Below, piece by piece: positions 38,453 through 46,564 of a DNA stretch of 64,000 nucleotides. Each line of letters starts with the position of its first letter. Position 1 is the first letter of the stretch. The DNA lies in contig VFZU01000004.1 of assembly GCA_016870995.1 (NCBI GenBank), forward strand, positions 1-64,000, in the 5' to 3' direction. Origin of the DNA: Acidobacteriota bacterium. GTDB taxonomy: Bacteria > Acidobacteriota > Terriglobia > Bryobacterales > Bryobacteraceae. The notes under the pieces are model-generated. The model saw only the letters and a program-made list of their open reading frames with translations, made no database searches and had not been told where the DNA came from. A program made the translations under genes and the position numbers.

Positions 38453-39709
38453 ATGAGTATTTCCCGCCGCTCCCTGCTTGCCTCTTCGGCCGTCGTCTAT
38501 AAGCTCAAAGGCGCCGCCGCCCCCGCTCCTGCATTGAAAGACAGCGTCAACGTCGGCTTTATCGGCAGCGGCATCCGCGGCAAACAACTCATCGATGAGT
38601 TCATGGCTGTCCCCGCCATGCGCGGTATCGCCGTCGCTGACCTCTACGACGGCTGCCTTGAACGCGCCAAGGAACAACTCGGCGACAAGATCACAACCTC
38701 CAAAGACTACCGCCGTATCCTCGACAACAAAGACGTCGACGCTGTAGTGATCGCCACCCCTGACCACCTGCACGAACGCATCACTCTCGATGCCCTCTCG
38801 GCCGGCAAGCACGTCTATGTCGAAAAGCCGATGACCTGGTCGATCGCGGAAGGCCCGCGCATCATCGCAGCCACGAAGGCCTCCGGCAAGGTGCTGCAAG
38901 TTGGCAGCCAAGCCAAGACCAGCGCTCTCACCGCCAAGGCCAAAGAGCTCATCAAGGAAGGTGTGCTCGGTAAGGTCAACATGATCCGCATGGGCAACCA
39001 TCGCAACTCGCCTGAAGGTGCGTGGGTGTACCCCATCCCGCCCGATGCCAGTGAAAAAACGATCGACTGGGCGAAGTTCATCGGCAAGTCGAAGAAGATC
39101 CCCTTCAGCGCGGAACGCTTCTTCCGTTGGCGTTGCTGGTGGGATTATTCCGGCGGTGTCGCCGGCGACCTCTTTGTCCATCAGTTCACCCAGATGCACG
39201 AAGTCATGGGTACCAAGGCTCCCAAGTCTGCTGTCTCGCTGGGAGGCATTTTTAAGTTCAATGATGGCCGCACCGTTCCCGACATCATGAACAGCTTGCT
39301 TGAGTACCCCGAGGGCTTCCTTGTTGACGTCTATGTCACCCAGGCCAACACCTTTGCTCCTCGCGGCATCATCATCATGGGCGACCAGGGCACCATGCAG
39401 CTTGAATATCGCAAGCTCACGATCTTCCCTGAAGCCAAGGCCGGCGAAGCCCAGCTCTACGGCAGCCTCAACTTCCCCAAGCGCTTGCGCGAAGAGTATC
39501 TCGCCAAGTACAAGAATGCTCCTGCGCCAACGCGGCCCGAGCCGAAGGAGATCGCCGTCGAGGCTGGCCCCAGCCATAACTGGTTCTTCATCGATTCGAT
39601 CCTGAACAACAAGCCCAGCCGCGAGAATGCTGAAGAAGGCCACTGGGCCGCTGCCGCTGCTCACATCTGCAACATGGCTTACCGCAAAGGCACACGCATC
39701 ACTTTATGA
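38453..39709 (+). CDS. Gfo/Idh/MocA-family oxidoreductase, exported type
   Basis: The 418-residue protein starts with a twin-arginine-like leader (MSISRRSLLASSAVV). Its NAD(P)-binding region reads VNVGFIGSGIRGKQL, and DAVVIATPDHLHERI and KHVYVEKPMTWSIAEG carry the family's catalytic EKP motif. ATG 38453 is chosen over a 39-codon upstream extension that would run into garD. Its stop overlaps the next sulfatase start (ATGA), so the two are translationally coupled. Such enzymes interconvert sugar hydroxyls and ketones; the coupling suggests the substrate is released by the sulfatase. Confidence 0.88.
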   Translation: MSISRRSLLASSAVVYKLKGAAAPAPALKDSVNVGFIGSGIRGKQLIDEFMAVPAMRGIAVADLYDGCLERAKEQLGDKITTSKDYRRILDNKDVDAVVIATPDHLHERITLDALSAGKHVYVEKPMTWSIAEGPRIIAATKASGKVLQVGSQAKTSALTAKAKELIKEGVLGKVNMIRMGNHRNSPEGAWVYPIPPDASEKTIDWAKFIGKSKKIPFSAERFFRWRCWWDYSGGVAGDLFVHQFTQMHEVMGTKAPKSAVSLGGIFKFNDGRTVPDIMNSLLEYPEGFLVDVYVTQANTFAPRGIIIMGDQGTMQLEYRKLTIFPEAKAGEAQLYGSLNFPKRLREEYLAKYKNAPAPTRPEPKEIAVEAGPSHNWFFIDSILNNKPSRENAEEGHWAAAAAHICNMAYRKGTRITL

Positions 39710-41088
39710 TGCAGCGCAGGACGTTCCTCTCTACCCTTGCGGCAGGGTCGCTCCGCGCTGCGGATCGAAAAATGAACGTCCTGTTTATCCTCGTTGACGA
39801 CCTGAATCGAAACCTGCAATGCTTCGGCAACAATCAGGTTCAGACCCCAAACCTCGACCGCCTCGCCGGCTGTAGCATGCGCTTCACAGGCGCGTTTTCT
39901 AACTACGCTGCTTGCCTACCGTCGAGAATCTCTTTCTTGAGCGGCTGGTATCCAGAGAAGACCGGCGTGATCACGTTCACGCCAAATCCTCGCGACCGGC
40001 AGTTGCGCGATGTCGTTTACCTCCCGCAGCACTTTAAGAATCAGGGCTATCGAACCGGTCGCGTGGACAAGGTTTTTCACATCGGTGGCGATGAACCCTC
40101 CTGTTGGGATCAAAGCGAAGAACCCATCAAGAACGCCGAGGGCAAGAACGTAGTTGTCTACACGCCTCGTGAGATTGAAGCTCAATCTTTGCGGCCGCAC
40201 GTGCTGAAAGAAGGAAGCTTTGAGAAGGCAATGAGCGAAAAGGGAGTATTTGCCGTAGTCGACCGCGAAGATAAGGATCTGATCGATAGCCTGAACGTTG
40301 GCATCGGTTCGCGCATGATGGAGCAGTTCAGCTTTGAAGGCAAACCGTTCTTTGTGGCTTGCGGCCTACGTCGCCCCCATTTGCCACACATCGTCCCGAA
40401 GAAGTATGTCGACATGTATCCTCCAGAACGGATCGAGCTCACCGACCATCCTCCCAACTGCGATCCCAATACCTGGATGAGCGAAGCCAACCGTCGGGAG
40501 CTTATTTCGCACTACTATGCTTCGGTTACCTACATGGATGCTCGCGTTGGAGAATTGCTGGCGACTCTGGACCGCTTGAAGCAAGCCGAAAACACGATCA
40601 TCGTTCTGTTTGGTGACAACGGTTACGCTCTGGGCCAGCGAGACAACCACTACGGCAAAGGCACCGTCGGCGATCTTTCTTTCGTGGTTCCCTTGATGAT
40701 TCATGTCCCGGGCATGAAACGGGCCGGACAATCTTGCTCCAAAGTTGTGGAGCTTCTGGACCTCTACCCGACTCTTGTGGACTTGTGTGGTTTGTCGCAG
40801 CCGGCCAGTGGGTTACAAGGTCGCAGTCTCCGCCCATTGCTTGAGAATCCGAAACAGCCCAAGTGGGAAGAACGAGCCATTGGAGCTACTGGAAACAAAG
40901 ATTACTCGCGCCCGAAGTTGTCCGTGCGAAACTCCCGCTACCGACATTCCGAAGATGAGGATCGCAAGCCGATCGAACTCTTCGACTACGCAAAAGACCC
41001 GCTTGAGTGGAACAACTTGGTTCAGGATCCGAACCACAGTGCTCTGCGCAAGCAGATGTCAGCCATCCTTGCTCAAAACCGCAACTGA
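39706..41088 (+). CDS. Arylsulfatase-family hydrolase (sulfatase 4, iduronate-sulfatase-like)
   Basis: The 460-residue sulfatase has a short arginine-containing leader (MMQRRTFLSTLAAG) and NVLFILVDDLNRNLQCFG at the metal site. The signature is NYAACLPSRISFLSGWYPEKTGV with C70 as formylglycine precursor. GRVDKVFHIGG, ACGLRRPHLP and VLFGDNGYALGQRDNHYGKGT are characteristic of the iduronate-2-sulfatase branch. The start overlaps the stop of the preceding oxidoreductase gene by 4 bases. Confidence 0.92.
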   Translation: MMQRRTFLSTLAAGSLRAADRKMNVLFILVDDLNRNLQCFGNNQVQTPNLDRLAGCSMRFTGAFSNYAACLPSRISFLSGWYPEKTGVITFTPNPRDRQLRDVVYLPQHFKNQGYRTGRVDKVFHIGGDEPSCWDQSEEPIKNAEGKNVVVYTPREIEAQSLRPHVLKEGSFEKAMSEKGVFAVVDREDKDLIDSLNVGIGSRMMEQFSFEGKPFFVACGLRRPHLPHIVPKKYVDMYPPERIELTDHPPNCDPNTWMSEANRRELISHYYASVTYMDARVGELLATLDRLKQAENTIIVLFGDNGYALGQRDNHYGKGTVGDLSFVVPLMIHVPGMKRAGQSCSKVVELLDLYPTLVDLCGLSQPASGLQGRSLRPLLENPKQPKWEERAIGATGNKDYSRPKLSVRNSRYRHSEDEDRKPIELFDYAKDPLEWNNLVQDPNHSALRKQMSAILAQNRN

Positions 41089-41092
41089 ACCA

Positions 41093-41716
41093 CTACTTGC
41101 GGTCGACAACAGTGACGTTGCGAAAGTGAGCATCGGTACCCGGGCCAATCCAGAGAGCCACCCCAGTGCCTCCCCCAGCTTTCACGTCGTTGACTACTAG
41201 CGTCGGCTGTGCTGCCCCATGAACGTAGAGCCTGGCTTTGCCCCCATTCAGTTCGACGCGGACTTTGGTCCAAACGCCTGGCTCCAGATCCACATAGCTT
41301 TCAAAAGTCTCTGGAAACTCCTTGCGCAGCCGTTGCCAGGGCCAATCGGGATGCGAGATGTATTGAGCGCTGTGATTACGCCGGACTTGATCGTCAGCCC
41401 GACCATTGGTGGGTCTCAGGTAAAAAGCTTCGTAACGTTTGGCATCGGCGACATGAAATGCAACTCCCACAAATCCCCGCGCTCCGCCTCCGGCTTGAGC
41501 GCCGGGCGATCCTGAAATCTCGAGCTCGATGGTGCCGTTCTCAAGCGATACTCCCTCGAGCATGACCATCCCATTCTCCGCACCCTTTGGGGTTGCATAG
41601 ATCCCCTTCAACCCCCGATGCATGGCGGGCTTCACTTCTGCTCCTTCAGGCTTCAGTTTCTCCATCGTCTCGAGCGGAAAGCTCTGGGTCAGGATCAACA
41701 AGGGGAGCATGTACAT
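41093..41716 (-). CDS. Secreted concanavalin-like (LamG/DUF1080-type) domain protein
   Basis: The 207-residue protein has a hydrophobic N-terminus (MYMLPLLILTQSFPL) and a single beta-sandwich domain. It shows LENGTIELEISG, RGFVGVAFHVADAKRYEAFYLRP, WTKVRVELNGGKARLYV and the terminal GTDAHFRNVTV, typical of LamG/3-keto-glycoside hydrolase-like jelly rolls. It converges on sulfatase 4 (4 bases apart) and overlaps the end of the Rsm22-like gene by 71 bases. It probably binds or processes a carbohydrate. Confidence 0.75.
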   Translation of the reverse strand: MYMLPLLILTQSFPLETMEKLKPEGAEVKPAMHRGLKGIYATPKGAENGMVMLEGVSLENGTIELEISGSPGAQAGGGARGFVGVAFHVADAKRYEAFYLRPTNGRADDQVRRNHSAQYISHPDWPWQRLRKEFPETFESYVDLEPGVWTKVRVELNGGKARLYVHGAAQPTLVVNDVKAGGGTGVALWIGPGTDAHFRNVTVVDRK

Positions 41717-42650
41717 CCCCCCATCCTAGCTTCCTCGCCCGTCGAAATTCAGCCTTGTTCTTCTTCGTCGCCACAACCTTGTGCCGGTCCGGCGCTTCGC
41801 ACACTTGTGCCTCAATCCGCCCAGGCTGAATGAGTGGATGCCGCAAGACCCTTGGCAGCCCCGGCCTCAAATCACCCCGCCAGGCTGCGACATAGCTGAA
41901 CTTCTCATCTTCATGGCCCAAGGCCCCACCTTTGAGCCGACGATGCAGAGCGCTACGGTTCAACCGCGCCGCAAAGTGGCACCAATCGTCATTTCCCATT
42001 GGACAGGCCTCGCTGCTCGGGCAAGGAGCCACAATCGATGCCCCCAATCGGATCAGCTTCTCCCTCGCTTCCCGGATGCCCGCAAAGCCGCTCATTGTTC
42101 CCGGTTCCACCAGGATTAACAACCGCCCCGTAGCAGCCCAGGCCTTCTCGACAAACAAGCTGTCTGCTCGTCCTTCTCCCATCGAATAGCTGGCTACGAC
42201 CACATCATGCTGGGGCCAGTCCTGGACAACCTCGAAACGCGTCATCCGCCAGATCGCCTGCGGCAGAATCTGCTTGCCCATCCGTGCCATTGCTGGAATC
42301 TGCTCTACGGCCGTGATGACCTCAATCGACTCCCAGACTGACTGCAAGGCCAGACTGGCCGCGCCGCATCCAGCTCCCAAATCGAGAAGCGAGTCCGGTT
42401 GAAAAGATTCCAGCCCGCTGCGCCAGGCCACCGCCTCTTCTACCCACTGCCCGACGGCAAGATTCGCTGCATGGGTCGCCGGAAGCCGTACTGCGAGGTA
42501 TGCCGCTACGAGTAACTCCTTATCGAGCCGGGGCGCCAATGTCGTTTTCCCTGCCCGGTAGCTTTCGGATAGGGCTTCCACGGCCGCCCTCATCCGTTCT
42601 CCGCCATAACGGCTTGCCTGGATTTCGGCCTCTGCCTGCCAATCAAACAT
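41646..42650 (-). CDS. Rsm22-family methyltransferase-like protein
   Basis: The 334-residue protein carries an SAM-binding motif (SLLDLGAGCGAASLAL). In the C-terminal half it has a cysteine-containing segment (APCPSSEACPMGNDDWCHFAARL followed by LKGGALGHEDEKFSYVA) that is diagnostic for the Rsm22 family, in which the cysteines hold an iron-sulfur cluster. Rsm22 proteins act in small-subunit ribosome assembly. It is encoded divergently from the sigma factor gene. Confidence 0.85.
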   Translation of the reverse strand: MFDWQAEAEIQASRYGGERMRAAVEALSESYRAGKTTLAPRLDKELLVAAYLAVRLPATHAANLAVGQWVEEAVAWRSGLESFQPDSLLDLGAGCGAASLALQSVWESIEVITAVEQIPAMARMGKQILPQAIWRMTRFEVVQDWPQHDVVVASYSMGEGRADSLFVEKAWAATGRLLILVEPGTMSGFAGIREAREKLIRLGASIVAPCPSSEACPMGNDDWCHFAARLNRSALHRRLKGGALGHEDEKFSYVAAWRGDLRPGLPRVLRHPLIQPGRIEAQVCEAPDRHKVVATKKNKAEFRRARKLGWGDVHAPLVDPDPELSARDDGETEA

Positions 42651-42731
42651 GAGTTGAACTTAGCAGGAACCTGCGTCCCCCTGCCGGTGTCCAACTCAGC
42701 AAGCGGTAAGATTACTGTCAGGAGCCGTCAT

Positions 42732-43403
42732 ATGGCCGAGAACAGTTTGGGATTTCGTAACGACGGCGGCGAGCCAGCCGCACAGGTTTTTCGCGACGCG
42801 CTTCTTGTGGAGCGGCTTCGGCAGGGCGAGGATGCTGCTTTTGAAGAGCTCCTGCGTACCTACGAAGACCCCGTCTATAACCTCGTCTACCGGCTGCTCA
42901 ACCAGCCCTCCGACGCACCCGATGTCGTACAAGAGATTTTTGTGAAGGTCTATCGCAATCTCGGCCACTTCCAGGGCAAGTCTACGCTCAAGACCTGGAT
43001 TTACCGGATTGCTGTGAACGAGGCCTACAACCACCGGCGCTGGTTCAGCCGGCACAAGAAGCAAGAGGTTGGCATTGGCGGAGAAGACAACTCCATCAGC
43101 CTGGCCGATGTGCTCCCCGATCGCTGCCGGTCTCCCTTTGACCTGACCAGCGATCATGAAACCCGGGCGCTGATCGAAGAGGCACTGCTTAAGATCAACC
43201 CCGTCTTCCGGTCCGCAGTCGTCCTGCGCGATATCGAAGATCTGAGCTATGAAGAAATCGCCGAGGTTCTGCAGATTTCCCTTGGCACTGTGAAGTCCCG
43301 CATCCTGCGTGGCCGCGAGTCCTTACGCGTAGAACTCGAAGCCATGCTCAAACCTTCCCACAGCTTTGGCTGGTCCACCCAAACAGCCGAGGGCCAGTCT
43401 TAG
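42732..43403 (+). CDS. ECF-type RNA polymerase sigma factor
   Basis: The 223-residue protein has sigma region 2 (EELLRTYEDPVYNLVYRLL, DVVQEIFVKVYRNLGHFQGKSTLKTWIYRIAVNEAYNHRRW) and region 4 (INPVFRSAVVLRDIEDLSYEEIAEVLQISLGTVKSRILRGRESLR), as in RpoE-like factors. ATG 42732 is selected because AGGAG at 42720-42724 is well spaced; a 26-codon upstream extension lacks this. It is followed 13 bases later by a membrane protein in the usual anti-sigma position, so the pair is likely a regulatory unit. Confidence 0.93.
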   Translation: MAENSLGFRNDGGEPAAQVFRDALLVERLRQGEDAAFEELLRTYEDPVYNLVYRLLNQPSDAPDVVQEIFVKVYRNLGHFQGKSTLKTWIYRIAVNEAYNHRRWFSRHKKQEVGIGGEDNSISLADVLPDRCRSPFDLTSDHETRALIEEALLKINPVFRSAVVLRDIEDLSYEEIAEVLQISLGTVKSRILRGRESLRVELEAMLKPSHSFGWSTQTAEGQS

Positions 43404-43416
43404 AAAAGGAGATCCG

Positions 43417-44004
43417 ATGCAGAATCAATCCGCTCACCAGGAAGTACGCGCATTGCTCAAAGCCCTGCCACGCCGCCGGGCTACGCACGAACTCAGTCTC
43501 GACCTTCACATCTCGGCCAGCAAAGAGGCCGCCCGTCGTCAGAAATGGGCCAGCGCACCGGCCTTGCTCGTTCGGATGAACAACACCTTCCAGCTTTGGA
43601 AGACCAATATGGCCCGTCCCCTCGCCCTGCCCTGTGCTGGCGGTATCGTCTCGGCCGTGGTTGTGTTCGCCATGTTCGTCCACATACATCCGGTTCGCGC
43701 CAACAGTCTCGCCGATGATCGTCCTACGGCACTTTACACCGAACCGGCCGCCAAGACGCTGGCTCCGTTTGAGCCTCCAACCGCCGATGCAGAAATTGAA
43801 GTTTCCATCGATGAGCAGGGTCGGGTTGCTGATTATCGCGTCGTCGAAGGCAACCTCGAAATGAATCTCGAAGTCCGTCGCAGCGTCGAGCGTACTCTTC
43901 TGTTCACCGAGTTCGTACCCGCTACAAGTTTTGGTCAGGCGATCCCTTCTAAACTTCGCCTGAGTCTCCGCCGTGGCGCTTCGGCCATCACCGTGAAGGG
44001 CTGA
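43417..44004 (+). CDS. Membrane protein, probable anti-sigma factor with TonB-like C-terminal domain
   Basis: The 195-residue protein begins at ATG 43417 behind an AAAAGGAG ribosome binding site. About 70 cytoplasmic residues are followed by one transmembrane segment (about 68-88, GGIVSAVVVFAMFVHIHPV). The periplasmic domain (DAEIEVSIDEQGRVADYRVVEG to LRLSLRR) resembles TonB/energy-transducer C-terminal folds. The position directly after an ECF sigma gene suggests an anti-sigma role, but no zinc-binding HxxxCxxC motif is present, so this is inference. Confidence 0.7.
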   Translation: MQNQSAHQEVRALLKALPRRRATHELSLDLHISASKEAARRQKWASAPALLVRMNNTFQLWKTNMARPLALPCAGGIVSAVVVFAMFVHIHPVRANSLADDRPTALYTEPAAKTLAPFEPPTADAEIEVSIDEQGRVADYRVVEGNLEMNLEVRRSVERTLLFTEFVPATSFGQAIPSKLRLSLRRGASAITVKG

Positions 44005-44005
44005 T

Positions 44006-44752
44006 TTGCCTCGTAAGTTCGGACAACACTTCCTTCGCGATCAATTGATTCTGGCTCGCATTGCAGAGGCCGCATGTCCAGACGGCGAAACCCCGAACGT
44101 TCTCGAGATTGGCCCTGGCAAAGGTGCGCTGACCCGCTTTCTGCTGCTACGCGCCGTCAAAGTGACTGCCATTGAAGTGGATCCCGAGATGGTTGCGCAC
44201 CTCGCGCAGTACTTCGCGAACGAGCCCAACCTGGAGGTTCGGCATCAGGACGTACTGGCTGCCAACTTCCATGAGTTTGCTCCCTGTGTGATCGCTGGCA
44301 ACCTGCCCTACTACATCAGTTCGCCGATCGCCACCAAGGTCTTTGAGGCGATCGGCACCTGGACCCGAGCCGTGTTCCTTGTCCAGAAGGAAGTTGCCCT
44401 ACGCATGGCTGCTCCTCATGGCAATCGTGACTATGGGTATCTGAGCGTCTTGACGCAAGTACATTCTGAGGCGAAGATCCTCTTCAACGTTCCCCCCTCG
44501 GCCTTCTCTCCACCACCCAAAGTGGATTCAGCCGTCATCCAGCTCACTCCCAAGGTCATCGACAAGGTTGCTGCCGATCGCTTTCTCAAGTTTGCCAGCC
44601 GCGCATTCGCCCACAAGCGCAAAACCCTGCGCAACAACCTCGCCCCTTTTTATGGCAAAGCCGCGATCGACGCGCAGCCGGAGGCGGGCCTTCGCGCGGA
44701 GCAGCTCTCGCCAGACGAGCTACGCAGCCTGGAAGAGCGCTTGCTATCCTGA
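44006..44752 (+). CDS. rsmA: 16S rRNA dimethyladenosine transferase
   Basis: The 248-residue enzyme starts at TTG 44006, one base after the previous stop, and opens directly with the family hallmark [21 protein letters not shown] motif [16 protein letters not shown] and catalytic [14 protein letters not shown] follow, and the C-terminal helical domain contains [15 protein letters not shown]. It dimethylates two adjacent adenosines in helix 45 of 16S rRNA. The length is typical. Confidence 0.95.
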   Translation: MPRKFGQHFLRDQLILARIAEAACPDGETPNVLEIGPGKGALTRFLLLRAVKVTAIEVDPEMVAHLAQYFANEPNLEVRHQDVLAANFHEFAPCVIAGNLPYYISSPIATKVFEAIGTWTRAVFLVQKEVALRMAAPHGNRDYGYLSVLTQVHSEAKILFNVPPSAFSPPPKVDSAVIQLTPKVIDKVAADRFLKFASRAFAHKRKTLRNNLAPFYGKAAIDAQPEAGLRAEQLSPDELRSLEERLLS

Positions 44753-44759
44753 CCGTTTG

Positions 44760-45005
44760 ATGCCCCGAGTTCGCTTCGCCCCGTCGCCCACGGGCGACCT
44801 TCACATAGGCTCCGCTCGCACCTTTATCTTCAATTGGCTGTGCGCACGTCGACGTAACGGCACGATGATTCTACCTATCGATGACACCGATGTGGAGCGC
44901 AATCAAAATGCCTCGCTGAACTCGATTTTTGATGGCCTCAACTGGCTTGGCCTGGGCTCCCGAGCTGCTCTGACGGAATCGCTCGAAAGGCTCAAGAGAG
45001 TATGA
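44760..45005 (+). pseudogene. gltX: Truncated 5' fragment of glutamyl-tRNA synthetase gene
   Basis: This 81-codon frame encodes only the first part of a glutamyl-tRNA synthetase catalytic domain. It keeps [17 protein letters not shown] (HIGH-type motif at 15-18) and IDDTDVERN, and ends at DGLNWLGLG plus an unrelated 15-residue tail. The full enzyme is about 470-500 residues, so the KMSKS loop and anticodon domains are absent. It lies 7 bases after rsmA and overlaps the carbamoyltransferase start as ATGA. It cannot charge tRNA alone. It may survive as a coupling leader or be a deletion remnant; a full gltX must exist elsewhere. Confidence 0.8.
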
Positions 45006-46564
45006 ATGTTATTGGACTTGGCGGACTTCTCGATGATGCCGCCTGTGCCCTGGCTGTTGACGGGGAAATTGTAGCGGCCGTCGAGCAAAAGAAAATTGCC
45101 CGCCGAACTCAGCCCGGCACGCTACCGACGGAGGCCATCGAGGCAACTCTTGAGATCGCCAAGCTGAGCGCAGCCGATGTCCACTGCGTTGCCATTTCGC
45201 GGCCATTGAGTGCATCGCCCGATAGTCTGCTCAGCCTGCGCGTAAAGCAGATCTTTCCGAATGCGCGGTTGCTGATCCTCGATCATCAGACGGCGCATGC
45301 GGCGAGTGCTTTTTACGCCTCGGGATTTAGTGAGGCCACAGTGCTGACGATTGACCGCGCCGGGGACTTGCGCTGCTCTTCTCGGTGGACGGCGAAAGAC
45401 GGCAAGTTGGAGCTGGAGCGCGAATCCTATTTTCCTGATTCGATTGGCGACCTCTACGGTCGAGTGACCGAGTTGCTTGGCTTTACCGCTCGTGCCGATG
45501 AACACAAAGTTCAATGGATGTCGGCTTCAGGCGAGCCCCGTTTCTTGTCGCTGTTTACGGACATTCTTGGCTACACGGCAGATTCCTGGCCTGCTCTCAA
45601 CCGTGAGTATTTTGATCGCGACCGGATGGGCGTGGGAGGATTTAGTGCGAAGTTCTATGCTGGTCTCGGCCTTGCGGATGGAGCCGCAACACCCGCGGCT
45701 TTGCAGCCCCACATCGCCACCAGCCTGCAGCGGGCCATTGAGCAATGCGTTCTAGCTATGGCCGGTAAAGGGACTCATCTGTGCCTGGCCGGTGGCGTCG
45801 CATTCAACGCAATCCTCATACAGGCACTCGAGGCTTCCAACCACTTTCAAGCAATTTACGTCCAGCCTGCCTCGGGCAACGCGGGTACTGCCATCGGCGC
45901 CGCCTACGCTGCAAGTGTGAAGCCCTGCCAGCCCATGCAATCTCTTGCGCTTGGCCCTGCCTACAGCGCTGAAGCCGTCAAAGAGGTGCTCGAGAATTGC
46001 AAGCTCAGCCCCAAGTTCCTCCTCACTACGGACGAGTTGATTCAAGCGGCCCTCACCGAACTTGGTGAGCATCGCATCATCGCCTGGTTTCAAGACCGTA
46101 TGGAATTCGGCCCGCGCGCCCTGGGCAACCGCAGCATTCTTGCTTCTCCGCTGGACCCCTACGCCACCGAGAATCTCAATAGCTTTATTAAGCGCCGCGA
46201 GACCTTTCGCAAGTTCGCAGCTTCGGTGCCTGCCGAGCATGCTGCCACATACTTCGATTGGGGCCCCAACGCCGTGAATCTCTCGAGCATCTCCACCGTT
46301 AAGCCCGAGTACCGCGAGCGATTTGCCCCGGCATTGCTGGGCGAAGACGGCATTCGCCTGCAGGTGGTTCACAAGCAGGACAATCCTCTGTTTCACCGAT
46401 TGCTGATCGCAGCAGGTGAACGTACCGGACTCCCTGTGCTGTACAACACAAGCTTCAATCTCTTTGGGGACGCACTGGTGTGCAGCCCAAGAGATGCGGT
46501 TCGCAGCTTCTATTCAAGCGGCATCGACGTGATGTTCGTGGGGCAGTTCCTACTTCGCAAATAG
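45002..46564 (+). CDS. NodU/CmcH-type carbamoyltransferase
   Basis: The 520-residue protein has the two-part architecture of O-carbamoyltransferases. The N-terminal Kae1-like domain has the iron-binding [12 protein letters not shown] (H95, H99) and [21 protein letters not shown] and [13 protein letters not shown] are the ATP-site motifs. A YrdC-like C-terminal part contains [15 protein letters not shown] and [22 protein letters not shown]. It is somewhat shorter than NodU. These enzymes move carbamoyl from carbamoyl phosphate via an adenylate onto a hydroxyl of a sugar or natural product. No acceptor pathway is visible nearby. The 3' end overlaps the convergent aminopeptidase gene by 15 bases. 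Confidence 0.9.
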   Translation: MNVIGLGGLLDDAACALAVDGEIVAAVEQKKIARRTQPGTLPTEAIEATLEIAKLSAADVHCVAISRPLSASPDSLLSLRVKQIFPNARLLILDHQTAHAASAFYASGFSEATVLTIDRAGDLRCSSRWTAKDGKLELERESYFPDSIGDLYGRVTELLGFTARADEHKVQWMSASGEPRFLSLFTDILGYTADSWPALNREYFDRDRMGVGGFSAKFYAGLGLADGAATPAALQPHIATSLQRAIEQCVLAMAGKGTHLCLAGGVAFNAILIQALEASNHFQAIYVQPASGNAGTAIGAAYAASVKPCQPMQSLALGPAYSAEAVKEVLENCKLSPKFLLTTDELIQAALTELGEHRIIAWFQDRMEFGPRALGNRSILASPLDPYATENLNSFIKRRETFRKFAASVPAEHAATYFDWGPNAVNLSSISTVKPEYRERFAPALLGEDGIRLQVVHKQDNPLFHRLLIAAGERTGLPVLYNTSFNLFGDALVCSPRDAVRSFYSSGIDVMFVGQFLLRK

